The notes under the pieces are model-generated. The model searched no databases. It saw nothing but the letters and a program-made list of their open reading frames with translations, and was not told the DNA's origin. A program made the translations under genes and the position numbers. From Roseimicrobium sp. ORNL1 (GTDB lineage Bacteria; Verrucomicrobiota; Verrucomicrobiia; Verrucomicrobiales; Verrucomicrobiaceae), in the NCBI RefSeq assembly GCF_011044495.1, contig NZ_CP049143.1:4588001-4652000 (forward strand): 64,000 nt of DNA, in the 5' to 3' direction. Of the stretch, positions 43,989 through 52,608 are shown piece after piece. The number at the start of each line of letters is the position of its first letter. The stretch's first letter is position 1.

Positions 43989-44786
43989 ATGAAGATCCAG
44001 TTCCCTGCCGCCCTTCTGCTCACCGTTGCCTTCACCGCCGTGGCCTGTCATGGCCAGGAGAAGGACAAGCCCTCGCCCATCGGCTACGAAGACACGCCCA
44101 TCATCCCTGGCACGGAGTGGCGGGTGCATGATATCAAGCGACCGGCGCCTCCGGTGGTGAAGCCGGGCAAAACGAATGACGATGCCCCGGCGGATGCGGT
44201 CATCATTTTCAATGGCGGCAGCACGGACGCACTGGTGAGCAAGGAAGGCAAGCCCTGCCCGTGGAAGGTGGAGAATGGCGAACTCCTCATCGCCGGCGGT
44301 GACTGCTGGACGAAGGAGCAGTTTGGAAGCTGCCAGCTCCACATCGAGTGGATGAGCGCGCCGAACACCAAGGGCAACTCCCAGAAGAAGGGCAACGCAG
44401 GCGTGTTCTTCATGGACCGTTATGAGTCCCAGATGATGGACAACGACAACAACCCGACCTATGCCGACGGCATGACGGGTTCCATCTACGGCCAGACACC
44501 TCCCCTGGCGAACGCGGTACGCAAGTCGGGTGAATGGCAGACCTATGACATCATCTTCACCGCGCCGACGCTGAAGGACGGCAAGGTGGTGGAGCCGGCG
44601 TACGTCACCACCTTTGTGAATGGCGTGTGCGTGCAGGTGCATACCAAAATCATGGGCCCGACCAAGCACAAGAACATCACCAACTATGATGGCGACTTCC
44701 CCGAAAAGGCGCCCATCCGCTTGCAGGACCACAAGAATGATCCGCCGGTGCGCGTGCGGAACTACTGGGTGCGCCCGCTCCCCTGA
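43989..44786 (+). CDS. DUF1080 (3-keto-disaccharide hydrolase-like) protein
   Basis: From the ATG at 43989 the product has 265 residues and a signal peptide (MKIQFPAALLLTVAFTAVAC); the Cys at the end could be a weak lipobox. The DUF1080 domain fills the rest, with GNSQKKGNAGVFFMDRYESQ, NPTYADGMTGSIYG and RNYWVRPLP at the very end. It is shorter than the paralogue at the left window edge, which has an extra C-terminal region. A terminator follows, so it is monocistronic. Confidence 0.88.
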   Translation: MKIQFPAALLLTVAFTAVACHGQEKDKPSPIGYEDTPIIPGTEWRVHDIKRPAPPVVKPGKTNDDAPADAVIIFNGGSTDALVSKEGKPCPWKVENGELLIAGGDCWTKEQFGSCQLHIEWMSAPNTKGNSQKKGNAGVFFMDRYESQMMDNDNNPTYADGMTGSIYGQTPPLANAVRKSGEWQTYDIIFTAPTLKDGKVVEPAYVTTFVNGVCVQVHTKIMGPTKHKNITNYDGDFPEKAPIRLQDHKNDPPVRVRNYWVRPLP

Positions 44787-44825
44787 TTTGGAGCCGGGTT
44801 CTTAGTTCTTAGTTTTGATTGTTCG

Positions 44826-44861
44826 AATCCCGCGGTGCGAAAGCGCTGCGGGATTTTTTTT
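44826..44861 (+). terminator. Rho-independent terminator after the DUF1080 gene
   Basis: AATCCCGC and GCGGGATT form a stem around GGTGCGAAAGCGCT, with further partial pairing, followed by eight T. It lies 39 bp after the DUF1080 stop codon. Confidence 0.85.
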
Positions 44862-44886
44862 GGTGAGGTGGCGCGGTGACCAGAAA

Positions 44887-45001
44887 AGGAGGCAAGAGTG
44901 CCCCCGATCCGGCTTGGCTGGTGCCCGGTGGGAGCCTAAGATGGATAGGGCTATGATTTTGCATGAACTTAACTCAAGGTTCGGGGGCACTCCTGCCTCC
45001 T
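44887..45001. repeat. 21-bp inverted repeat pair (GGAGGCA-GAGTGCCCCCGA)
   Basis: 44887-44907 and 44981-45001 are complementary at 20 of 21 positions, 73 bp apart. The layout is the same as the REP-type pairs elsewhere in the window, with a different sequence. The rest of the 44862-45119 gap shows nothing else. Confidence 0.75.
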
Positions 45002-45119
45002 TCATCGCACACCCCTGATTTTCTTTCGTGAGGAATCCGCCGCCGTTCTGCGTATCTCATTCCGTGCGCCCAAGCTGGGCATGACTCCGAGGGTTTTCCA
45101 CCATCGAATCCTTCCTACC

Positions 45120-45500
45120 ATGAAATCCTTCACCACTCCCCTGCTCACTGCGTTGTTTGCCATGTTCTGCGTCGGCACCTCCACGCTCCATGCCCTCACT
45201 CCGGAAGAAGCGATGAAGCATGAAGGCGAACGCGGCACGGTGGAGGGATTGATCGTGAAGGTCGGCAGCAGCTCGAGGGGAAATCTCTTCCTCAACATGG
45301 GTGCGCCGTTTCCAAACCATACCTTCAGTGGCGTCATCTCGAAACCCTCCGTGGAAAAGCTGGGGAAGGACTACATCATGTCCCTGGAGGGCAAGTACAT
45401 CCGCGTGACAGGAGACATCACCATCTTCAAGGGCAAGCCAGAGATCCTGGTCGACGACAAGAAGCAGATCGAGATCGTGCCTGAGCCATGGAAGCCCTGA
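45120..45500 (+). CDS. Exported small OB-fold-like protein
   Basis: A 126-residue protein from the ATG at 45120 with signal peptide MKSFTTPLLTALFAMFCVG and a cleavage site near TLHA. The mature part reads HEGERGTVEGLIVKVGSSSR, LFLNMGAPFPNHTFSGVI and KYIRVTGDITIFKGKPEILV, the beta-strand spacing of tRNA_anti/OB-fold domains as found in periplasmic nucleic-acid or ligand-binding proteins. Function is unknown. Confidence 0.7.
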   Translation: MKSFTTPLLTALFAMFCVGTSTLHALTPEEAMKHEGERGTVEGLIVKVGSSSRGNLFLNMGAPFPNHTFSGVISKPSVEKLGKDYIMSLEGKYIRVTGDITIFKGKPEILVDDKKQIEIVPEPWKP

Positions 45501-45580
45501 TATCCGCGGGCGGGGGATGCCTGATCATGCCAACGCCTCTCTAAAAGGGGCAATTCCGGGTGAAATAATGTTGACCATTT

Positions 45581-45607
45581 CATATCCCATCGTATTGATG
45601 GGATATG
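45581..45607. promoter_or_regulatory. Perfect 11-bp palindrome
   Basis: CATATCCCATC and GATGGGATATG are separated by GTATT. It lies 158 bp before the PSCyt gene and could be an operator for it or an RNA hairpin. No T-run follows, so it is not a standard terminator. No regulator gene is adjacent. Confidence 0.5.
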
Positions 45608-45764
45608 TCGCCGGAAGCATCGGTGACAGCTCGCCGATCCGGACGACGGAAGGACACTGATTCCATCACCGCCGAAGCCCATCTGACTAGAGAAGGCACA
45701 CGGTTCAGTATTCACGCCGGGATGTGCGGCTCATGCAGCCCTCCTGTCGTGGCCATTTCCAGCC

Positions 45765-48437
45765 ATGTTTTCATCTCAGTTTGAGGGGCGTTTTCGCGGA
45801 CAGCCATCGCGAGGAGTCGTGTTCTCATTGCTCGCCGTCATCCTTTCCGGAGCCGGTGGCAGCAGTGTGTTTGCATCGCAGACACCCGATGCCGAGGCCC
45901 AGCAGGCGGCGAAGCTTGAATTCTTCGAGAAGAAGGTGCGACCCATTCTGGTGAGCCACTGCTATGCGTGCCACTCCGCGGAGACGAAGCCCTCCGGTGG
46001 ATTGCGCGTGGACGATCGCAACGGGCTGCTCATGGGCGGGAATGCCGGCCCTGCGGTGATTGCCGGCGATCCCAAGAAGGGACTGCTGCTGGATCGCATC
46101 CTTCACACGGACCCCAAGAAGCGCATGCCCAAGGAAGGTGAACTGCTCACCGAGTCCGAGGTGGACGTGCTCAAGACCTGGATCACCGATGGTGCGGTGT
46201 GGCCGCATGAGTCTCTGCCCGCCAATCTTGGCAAGCTCACGAAGAAGGCGGAGGATCTCAAGGCCACGCACTGGGCCTGGCAGCCGCTGAATGAGCCGAA
46301 GGTGCCCGAGGTGAAAGATGCTTCGTGGCCGCGCAGCAACATCGACCGTTTCATTCTCTCCACCCTGGAGGAAAAGAAACTGCGCCCCGTCGCAGAGGCA
46401 GACCGCACCACGCTGATTCGCCGCGTGACGTATGACCTCACCGGTCTGCCACCCACGCCGAAGGAAACCACCAACTTCCTTGAAGACAAGGACAGCACAG
46501 AGGTTGCTTTCGCTCGTGTGGTGGATCGTTTGCTAGCGTCCTCTGCTTTCGGCGAACGCTGGGGCCGCCACTGGCTGGACATCGCGCGGTATGGAGAATC
46601 GACCGGGCCCTCGCGGAATGTGCCGTACCCGCATGCGTGGCGCTATCGCGACTACGTACTGGATGCGGTGAATCGCGATGTGCCCTTTGACCGTTTCATC
46701 CAGGAACAGGTCGCCGGAGATCTGCTGCCCGCCGATTCACCCGCGGAACGCGATCGCCTGCTCACCGCCACGGGATTCCTCGCGCTCGGCGTGAAGGATG
46801 TGAACCAGCGCTTCAAGACGCGCTTCATCATGGACAATGTGGATGAACAGATCGACGCGGTCACACGCTCCGTGCTGGGGCTTACGGTGAGCTGCGCGCG
46901 CTGCCACGATCACAAGTTCGACCCCATCCCGGTGACGGACTACTATGCGCTCGCGGGTATCTTCACGAGCACGGACCACTGCGCCGGTGTGCGGAACAAA
47001 ATGGGCGGTGGCGGCCTGGATTACTACGACCCTTCCATGCTCGTCGCGCTCTCCACGAAGATGGAATCCGCGCCAAAGGAGCAGGTGGAGAAGCTGGAGG
47101 CCGAAGTCGCCGAAGCCAAGAAAGCCTGGGATGAAATCCGTGGTACGCCCGCGGGACTCAAGGTGAATGCGGAAGGACGCCCCACGCAGCGCGCCTATCG
47201 TGTGAAGTATGAGAAGGTGCAGGCTGACCTGCTTGCGCTCACGGATCCTGCGGCTCGCGGTAACGCGGTGCACGGGGTGCGCGACAGCAAGGTGGTGGCA
47301 GATACAGAAGTACGCATCCGTGGTGAGGCCGAGCGTCTCGGACCCGTGGTGCCACGTGGCTTCCTGAGCACCTTCACCGTGCCCGGCGCACCCGAGGTGA
47401 ATCCCACGCAGAGCGGTCGACTGGAACTCGCGCAGTGGCTCACCAGTCCGAACAATCCTCTTACACCTCGTGTAATCGTGAACCGCGTGTGGCAGCACCT
47501 GCATGGTGTAGGCATTGTCAACACGGTGGACAACTTCGGTGTGAATGGTGACCAGCCTTCGCATCCCGCGCTGCTGGACTACCTCGCTTCGCGTTTCATG
47601 CGTGAGGGCTGGTCCGTGAAGAAGCTCGTGCGTGAGGTGGTCCTGTCCAAGTCCTACCAGCTCGGCTCGGAAGCACCGGAAGGTTATCGTGAGATTGATC
47701 CCGCGAACCGCCTGGTGTGGCGTCATGCCCCGCGCCGCCTCAGCACAGAGGAACTGCGCGACTCCATGCTCGCCACCGCCGGTCGCCTGGAGACGAAGGT
47801 GCCTGAGGGTTCGCTGGCGAAGGAACTCAAGATGGTCGAGATGCGCGACAATGGCGCGGAAGCCCGCAACATCCATGAGGGCGCGGACCGCAGTCTCACT
47901 CGCAGTGTTTACCTGCCGTTGCTGCGAGGCGTTACTCCCTCGGCGCTCGCAGCCTTCGACCCGGTGGAGCAGACGCTGGTGACCGGTCAGCGTGAAGCCA
48001 CCACCGTGCCCACGCAAGCGCTGTACCTCTTGAACTCCACCTTTGTGCGGCAGCAGGCATTGGTGCTTGCAGAGCAGGTGGTGGCGGAGAGCGGTCGCTC
48101 AGATGTGGAAGCCCTACGGGAGGTGTACCAGCTCACGCTGGGCCGCCAACCCACGGAGCAGGAGGCCACCCGTGCGGGCGCCTTCCTCGCTTCTTATGAG
48201 TATTCCTATGAGGATGCATCACCTCCTGTAGTACTGGCCGCGCTCACCAGCGAGCCACGCGCCGCCGGTGCCTCAGATGCCAAGACCGACGCCATCCCGG
48301 TGAATCCGGATGATGTCGACCGCACCGAGCAAGCCGTGCGTGAGGAAGTGGTGCAGCCTCGCACCCCACGCGCCGCTGCCTGGATGAGCCTCGTGCAGGC
48401 CATCTACGCCTCCGCTGAGTTCCGCTTTTTGCGCTGA
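45765..48437 (+). CDS. PSCyt1 / DUF1549 / DUF1553 cytochrome c-type protein
   Basis: An 890-residue exported protein with the planctomycete/verrucomicrobial layout. The PSCyt1 heme domain at ~45-140 has VRPILVSHCYACHSAETKPS; DUF1549 starts near 190 with WPRSNIDRFILSTLEEKKL and LTGLPPTPKE and includes a second CxxCH (VSCARCHDHKFDPIP); DUF1553 occupies ~545-800 with LAQWLTSPNNPLTPRVIVNRVWQHLHGVG. The N-terminus has a hydrophobic signal (VVFSLLAVILSGAGGS). A partner DUF1501 gene follows 55 bp on. These pairs are linked to polysaccharide breakdown in the literature, but the reaction is not settled. Confidence 0.9.
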   Translation: MFSSQFEGRFRGQPSRGVVFSLLAVILSGAGGSSVFASQTPDAEAQQAAKLEFFEKKVRPILVSHCYACHSAETKPSGGLRVDDRNGLLMGGNAGPAVIAGDPKKGLLLDRILHTDPKKRMPKEGELLTESEVDVLKTWITDGAVWPHESLPANLGKLTKKAEDLKATHWAWQPLNEPKVPEVKDASWPRSNIDRFILSTLEEKKLRPVAEADRTTLIRRVTYDLTGLPPTPKETTNFLEDKDSTEVAFARVVDRLLASSAFGERWGRHWLDIARYGESTGPSRNVPYPHAWRYRDYVLDAVNRDVPFDRFIQEQVAGDLLPADSPAERDRLLTATGFLALGVKDVNQRFKTRFIMDNVDEQIDAVTRSVLGLTVSCARCHDHKFDPIPVTDYYALAGIFTSTDHCAGVRNKMGGGGLDYYDPSMLVALSTKMESAPKEQVEKLEAEVAEAKKAWDEIRGTPAGLKVNAEGRPTQRAYRVKYEKVQADLLALTDPAARGNAVHGVRDSKVVADTEVRIRGEAERLGPVVPRGFLSTFTVPGAPEVNPTQSGRLELAQWLTSPNNPLTPRVIVNRVWQHLHGVGIVNTVDNFGVNGDQPSHPALLDYLASRFMREGWSVKKLVREVVLSKSYQLGSEAPEGYREIDPANRLVWRHAPRRLSTEELRDSMLATAGRLETKVPEGSLAKELKMVEMRDNGAEARNIHEGADRSLTRSVYLPLLRGVTPSALAAFDPVEQTLVTGQREATTVPTQALYLLNSTFVRQQALVLAEQVVAESGRSDVEALREVYQLTLGRQPTEQEATRAGAFLASYEYSYEDASPPVVLAALTSEPRAAGASDAKTDAIPVNPDDVDRTEQAVREEVVQPRTPRAAAWMSLVQAIYASAEFRFLR

Positions 48438-48492
48438 GTCACTTCAGCATTCCGCCATTCCCTTTCTTCATCATTCCTTTCTTCCTGCCCCC

Positions 48493-49872
48493 ATGTCTCA
48501 CCCCTTCCATTCCCCCACCCTTACCCGCCAGACGCTGCTGCGTTCCGCAGGCGCGGGCTTTGGTTATCTCGCCCTTGCCGGGCTGCTGGGTCATCAGCAG
48601 CAGGCCTTCGGCGCGGAGAAGAAGCTGGAGCATCCGCTCGCTCCGAAGAAGCCGCACTTCACGCCCCGGGCGAAGCGCATCATCTTCGTCTTCATGGAGG
48701 GCGCGATGTCGCAGCTCGATACCTTCGAGTACAAGCCGCAGCTGGTGAAGGACGGAGGCAAGGGCGGTCCCGGCGGCGGCACGCTCACGAGCTCGAAGTT
48801 CAAGTTCAAGCAGTACGGCCAGACCGGGTCGTGGTTCTCTGAACTCCTGCCAAACATCGCCACGCACGCAGACAAGTTCTGCTGGCTGCGAGGTCTGCAC
48901 ACTGACACTCCGGCGCATCCGCAGGCCGTGGTGCAGCTTCATACCGGCAGTGCGAATGCGGCACTCACCCGCCCCAGCATGGGAGCGTGGTTGCTGTACG
49001 GACTCGGCAGTGACAATCAGGACCTGCCCGGCTATGTGACCATCAATCCCCCGCCGAACTTCGGTGGCGCGGTGAACTATGGCAGCGCCTTCCTCCCGGC
49101 TGAGTACCAGGGCACGCGCATCAATGACCAGGGCCAGCTCCCAAATGTGAAGGCGTACTCCGCGAGGTCCCTTCAAAGAAAGCAGCTTGATTTGATTCAA
49201 TCCATGAACCGCGACCTCGCCGCCACCTCGGGTGCACCGGATCCGGTGGATGCGATCATCGAATCTTTCGAGCTCGGCTTCCGCATGCAGAGCAAGGTGC
49301 CTGAGCTGCTCGACATTTCGAAAGAACCGACACACGTGAAGGAAGCCTACGGCGTGAAGGATGGTCCACAGGGAGCCTTTGCCCGCCAGTGCCTCATGGC
49401 GCGCCGACTCAGTGAGGCCGGTGTGCGCTTCGTGGAAATCTGCCAGTCAGGCTGGGACCATCACAACAACCTGCACAAGGGCCTCATCGACCGCACCGGA
49501 ACCATCGACCAGCCGGTGGCAGCGCTACTGCAGGACCTGGAGACGCGTGGTCTGCTGGAGGAGACGCTGGTGCTCTTTGGTTCCGAGTTCGGGCGCCAGC
49601 CCACGGCACAGGGGCAGGATGGTCGCGACCACAACATCACCGGCTACTCCATGGCCCTCGCCGGCGCCGGTGTGAAAGCAGGCTATGTGCACGGCGGCAC
49701 GGACGAGTACGGCATCAAGGCCGTGGAAGGCCGCATGCATACGAATGACCTGCACGCCACGCTGCTCGCCTTGATGGGTCTGGATCACGAGCGGCTGCGC
49801 TATCGTTATGCCGGTCGCGACTTCCGGCTCACGGATGTGGCGGGGAATGTGGCGACGGAGATTTTTGCGTAG
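48493..49872 (+). CDS. DUF1501 (sulfatase-fold) protein
   Basis: A 459-residue partner of the PSCyt/DUF1553 protein. The N-terminus has LTRQTLLRSAGAGFGYLALA, a Tat-like signal with only one Arg of the twin pair. The alkaline-phosphatase-like fold shows in KRIIFVFMEGAMSQLDTFEY, LRGLHTDTPAHPQAVVQLHTG, VEICQSGWDHHNNLHKG, LVLFGSEFGRQP and GYVHGGTDEYGIKAVEGRMHTNDLHATLLALMGLD by position, with metal-site-type Asp and His residues. The two genes are 55 bp apart on one strand, the usual arrangement. Confidence 0.9.
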   Translation: MSHPFHSPTLTRQTLLRSAGAGFGYLALAGLLGHQQQAFGAEKKLEHPLAPKKPHFTPRAKRIIFVFMEGAMSQLDTFEYKPQLVKDGGKGGPGGGTLTSSKFKFKQYGQTGSWFSELLPNIATHADKFCWLRGLHTDTPAHPQAVVQLHTGSANAALTRPSMGAWLLYGLGSDNQDLPGYVTINPPPNFGGAVNYGSAFLPAEYQGTRINDQGQLPNVKAYSARSLQRKQLDLIQSMNRDLAATSGAPDPVDAIIESFELGFRMQSKVPELLDISKEPTHVKEAYGVKDGPQGAFARQCLMARRLSEAGVRFVEICQSGWDHHNNLHKGLIDRTGTIDQPVAALLQDLETRGLLEETLVLFGSEFGRQPTAQGQDGRDHNITGYSMALAGAGVKAGYVHGGTDEYGIKAVEGRMHTNDLHATLLALMGLDHERLRYRYAGRDFRLTDVAGNVATEIFA

Positions 49873-49892
49873 CTACAGCGAAATCGGAGGGA

Positions 49893-49911
49893 AAACGCAA
49901 AGCAGCGAAGC
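49893..49911 (-). repeat. GCTTCGCTGCTTTGCGTTT repeat, copy 3 of 3
   Basis: Opposite-strand copy of the sequence at 24781-24801 and 29666-29686, in the convergent gap between the DUF1501 and GH28-like genes. Confidence 0.65.
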
Positions 49912-49953
49912 AACAAAGGGATGAGGCTCTTTGCGGCGCAGCCTGCTGCACTC

Positions 49954-51306
49954 TCATTGACTGTTCTCGCTGCCCTTGCGCACGTTGGTGGTGGCAACGT
50001 CGCGGAGATACTTCTCGCCAGACTCCAGCGTGACGGGCTCGGGCGCGGAGCCGTAGTGGACGACGCCACTGATGGATGAATCGCTGAGCGAGCCAGCGAT
50101 GAGGACTGCGTACTGCGCGCGGCTGGTGATATTGCGAGCGGTGATGTGGTTGGTATCGCCGAGCGGTGTCACGCCACCCCAGCGCGCGCTTTTGTCGCCA
50201 ATCTTCAGTGCGGCGCGGCAGGACCTGCCGGTGGGCGAGGTGTCGGTCACGCCATCGATGAGGATGTCGTGCATCTTGACCCCGGAGGTGTTGAGCAAGC
50301 GCACGATGTGGCAGCCGCCACGACTGTAGCCCTGGATGTTCCGCAGGGTGATGTGGTGGATATCATCCAGGCTGTTGCCTCGGTCGAGGGTACCGCTGAC
50401 CATCGTGGATTCGAAGCCGCCAGCGGCGCGCTTGCCGGGGATGGCCGTCAATGCGACGAGGTCATCGCCGGTGGTGCCGCGGATGTTTTCGACCTCAATA
50501 TCATAGCAGCCCATGCGCAAGTCGAGTCCGTCCTGGTTGAGGACGGAGTGCTTCACGCCATCAATCTTCTTTGACAGACCGGACGCGAACTCAATGTCCC
50601 GCACCTTGCCTTCCGCACAACGCTCCAATGAAATCGCCCAGCAGTGGGAGTTGTGGATTGCAAGACTCTCGATGCTGAAGTCCTCCACGTAGGCGAGCAG
50701 AATGCCAACGTTGCGCCAGTCGCCCTCCTGCGTCTCACCGACCACGCCTGCATCCGTGCCGAAGGTGTCCTTGCCGAGCACCTTGGCGCCGTCACCGGTC
50801 GCGCGAGGGAGGTCCGCGCCCTCCAGCAATACGTTACCTACACCACGGATGTGGATGTTTTGCAGCGGCTGAATCTCGGTGATACCCTGGCCGCAGTTGG
50901 CGCTACGCATGAAGTTATCACGGCAGCGGTCGGAGAGCTTGAGGTGGCAGTTGTCCAGTACCAGCGTCACATTGCTGCGCAGCAGAATGGCAGAATCCAG
51001 GAGCCACACCTCGCGCTGCTCGGTGCCACGGACATTCACGCGGGGAATCACCACACGACCACCGGACGCCGCGGCAGCTTCGATGGCGCGATTGATGCGC
51101 TCGGTGTCCGAGCCTTCGAAAGTATTCGGCGTGATTACGACAAGTTCGCTCGCTTCTCTGTTCGTGCCTGCGGGAGCTTCTGCCGCGAAGCTGTGTGTCG
51201 CGAGCAAGGCGACCATGGCGGCGAAAAGCAAGCTCCTGAGGTCGTATGTGCCTTGAGAATGCCGAGACACGCGGAGGAAGATTGATTTCAAGAACCCGAG
51301 TGTCAT
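49954..51306 (-). CDS. Exported GH28-like right-handed beta-helix protein
   Basis: From the ATG at 51306 the product has 450 residues, with a signal peptide whose hydrophobic core is LLFAAMVALLATHSFA. The beta-helix begins with NTFEGSDTERINRAIEAAAASGG, the usual polygalacturonase/pectate-lyase opening. Candidate catalytic residues lie in NQDGLDLRMGC and TTGDDLVAL, which matches the GH28 order of an NxD and a DD pair; the later G-H-G is not obvious. Its substrate is probably a plant- or algal-type polysaccharide, by inference. Confidence 0.75.
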   Translation of the reverse strand: MTLGFLKSIFLRVSRHSQGTYDLRSLLFAAMVALLATHSFAAEAPAGTNREASELVVITPNTFEGSDTERINRAIEAAAASGGRVVIPRVNVRGTEQREVWLLDSAILLRSNVTLVLDNCHLKLSDRCRDNFMRSANCGQGITEIQPLQNIHIRGVGNVLLEGADLPRATGDGAKVLGKDTFGTDAGVVGETQEGDWRNVGILLAYVEDFSIESLAIHNSHCWAISLERCAEGKVRDIEFASGLSKKIDGVKHSVLNQDGLDLRMGCYDIEVENIRGTTGDDLVALTAIPGKRAAGGFESTMVSGTLDRGNSLDDIHHITLRNIQGYSRGGCHIVRLLNTSGVKMHDILIDGVTDTSPTGRSCRAALKIGDKSARWGGVTPLGDTNHITARNITSRAQYAVLIAGSLSDSSISGVVHYGSAPEPVTLESGEKYLRDVATTNVRKGSENSQ

Positions 51307-51397
51307 AGCTGCGCTTTTGTCGAGACTACGTACGCCATCCCCGGTCGCAATCTCTCCAGCCAAGCTAGGAGCCCCCTCCCTTCCCACCAGCCTCCCC

Positions 51398-51661
51398 TCA
51401 CTTCGCCTTCGCCCGGTTCTTGTCCACGATGCCGGCGATGATGGTGAGGAAGGCGAGCAGGCGTACGCCGTAGCCCACGGGTGCAAGTTCACTCTCCATG
51501 AGCAGCACGGTGCGTACGACTCGCTCCAGCATCAGCAAGAAGAAGGCCACCGCAAAGTAGATGAAGAGCCGGTCCCTGGTCTTCTGCCAGAAACGCAGAA
51601 AGAACGCCGCGGCAGTCAAGCTCATGGCAGCAATGGCACCGGAAAGGAACGGGGCAATCAT
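51398..51661 (-). CDS. DUF5985-like membrane protein, second of a pair
   Basis: From the ATG at 51661 the product has 87 residues and three hydrophobic segments: FLSGAIAAMSLTAAAFFLRF, FIYFAVAFFLLMLERVV and VGYGVRLLAFLTIIAGIVDK, ending in KNRAKAK. It starts 10 bp after the stop of the companion gene. Conserved RFWQKTRDRLF and the final DKNR are features I associate with DUF5985. Function is unknown. Confidence 0.7.
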   Translation of the reverse strand: MIAPFLSGAIAAMSLTAAAFFLRFWQKTRDRLFIYFAVAFFLLMLERVVRTVLLMESELAPVGYGVRLLAFLTIIAGIVDKNRAKAK

Positions 51662-51671
51662 GGGAGTGGCG

Positions 51672-51935
51672 CTAGTTCGACTTGAAGATGAGTCCGTAGA
51701 GCAGAACACCCATGCCCACGAGGCTGAGCACGGTTCGCAACAAGGTAAGGTCCGCCCCATCCGGCCCGATGATCACCAGGTCGATCACGAGGACAATGTT
51801 CGCCAATCCCAGGATAATGAAGCACCACGCACTCCAGAAAAGCAAATCGTGCTTCGAGCGCCTGTACCCGCGCATCAGCAACACCGCGCACAGGAGACTG
51901 GCGAGTGAACATAAAATGTAGACGACCTGGGCCAT
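51672..51935 (-). CDS. DUF5985-like membrane protein, first of a pair
   Basis: An 87-residue protein with three membrane helices: VVYILCSLASLLCAVLLM, LLFWSAWCFIILGLANIVLV and TLLRTVLSLVGMGVLLYGLI. The RGYRRSKHDLLFWSAWCF segment matches the DUF5985 pattern. It starts 12 bp after the 131-residue protein gene and precedes its partner by 10 bp, so the three form an operon. Confidence 0.7.
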   Translation of the reverse strand: MAQVVYILCSLASLLCAVLLMRGYRRSKHDLLFWSAWCFIILGLANIVLVIDLVIIGPDGADLTLLRTVLSLVGMGVLLYGLIFKSN

Positions 51936-51947
51936 GAGATGAGCAGT

Positions 51948-52343
51948 TCAGTTTTTGCGAATTCGGAAGGCGTCCGCGAAATCCTGCGCGGGATCCGTCT
52001 GTGGCTTGCGTGGACGATAGATCGCTTCAATGACGCGCACGGGATAGGCCTTGTAGAAGGCGCCAAGCTTCTGCACCATTTCGAACTGTGCGGTGTTCAC
52101 GGAAGCAATCTGGTAGGTGGACAATGCACCCGCGTTGCACACTGCAAGATTTCCAGAGACCATCTCGTCCAGCCATCCCTGAACGGAGTCGCGTGTGCTC
52201 ATGATCTCCTGGTAAACGTCCTCTACGCTGAAGGCTTTTTCGGGATTTCTCCCGAGCAGCAGGATGATCTCCAGATGCTCCACCGAGCGCACATACTGCT
52301 CGATGAATTGCATGATGCTTGGAGAGATCCCGTCGTCGGCCAC
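51948..52343 (-). CDS. Hypothetical winged-helix-like protein, 131 residues
   Basis: The start is a GTG at 52343; an internal ATG at 52313 is possible. The sequence VEHLEIILLLGRNPEKAFSV, VYQEIMSTRDSVQGWLDEMV and SGNLAVCNAGALSTYQIAS has the helix-helix-helix-wing spacing of a small DNA-binding winged helix, but I recognise no named family. The C-terminal part is helical. It is first in the operon with the two DUF5985-like genes and divergent from the poly-HAMP kinase with 265 bp between start codons; that gap contains both promoters and no gene I can support. Confidence 0.6.
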   Translation of the reverse strand: MADDGISPSIMQFIEQYVRSVEHLEIILLLGRNPEKAFSVEDVYQEIMSTRDSVQGWLDEMVSGNLAVCNAGALSTYQIASVNTAQFEMVQKLGAFYKAYPVRVIEAIYRPRKPQTDPAQDFADAFRIRKN

Positions 52344-52608
52344 AGCTGTGATATAGGATGATACTAAATGAGGTCAGGGCCGGGGTCGTGACATTAGATC
52401 TCGACTTGAATGCGAGGAACTTGGAAACTGCCATTCGCATTTCACGCGAAGGTTGGATGGGTGCATCATCGGTTCGGAAAAAACTATACTTTGAGGGCAA
52501 GCTTGCGCGTTTCACCAGCTATATTAATGCTGGCGCCCAATGCAAGACGTACCCTCACGTCAGCATCTTCCCTATGCCCGGGAGTCTCTCTAGGATCGTG
52601 TCATCAAC

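Noticed and set aside
44822-44834. GTTCGAATCCCGC, like a tRNA T arm
   Set aside because: No acceptor, D or anticodon arm lies near it. The sequence is the 5' side of a terminator stem.
49938-49955. GCAGCCTGCTGCACT, similar to the inner stem of the 211-bp element
   Set aside because: Only ~14 bases match, with no flanking similarity. Chance is likely.
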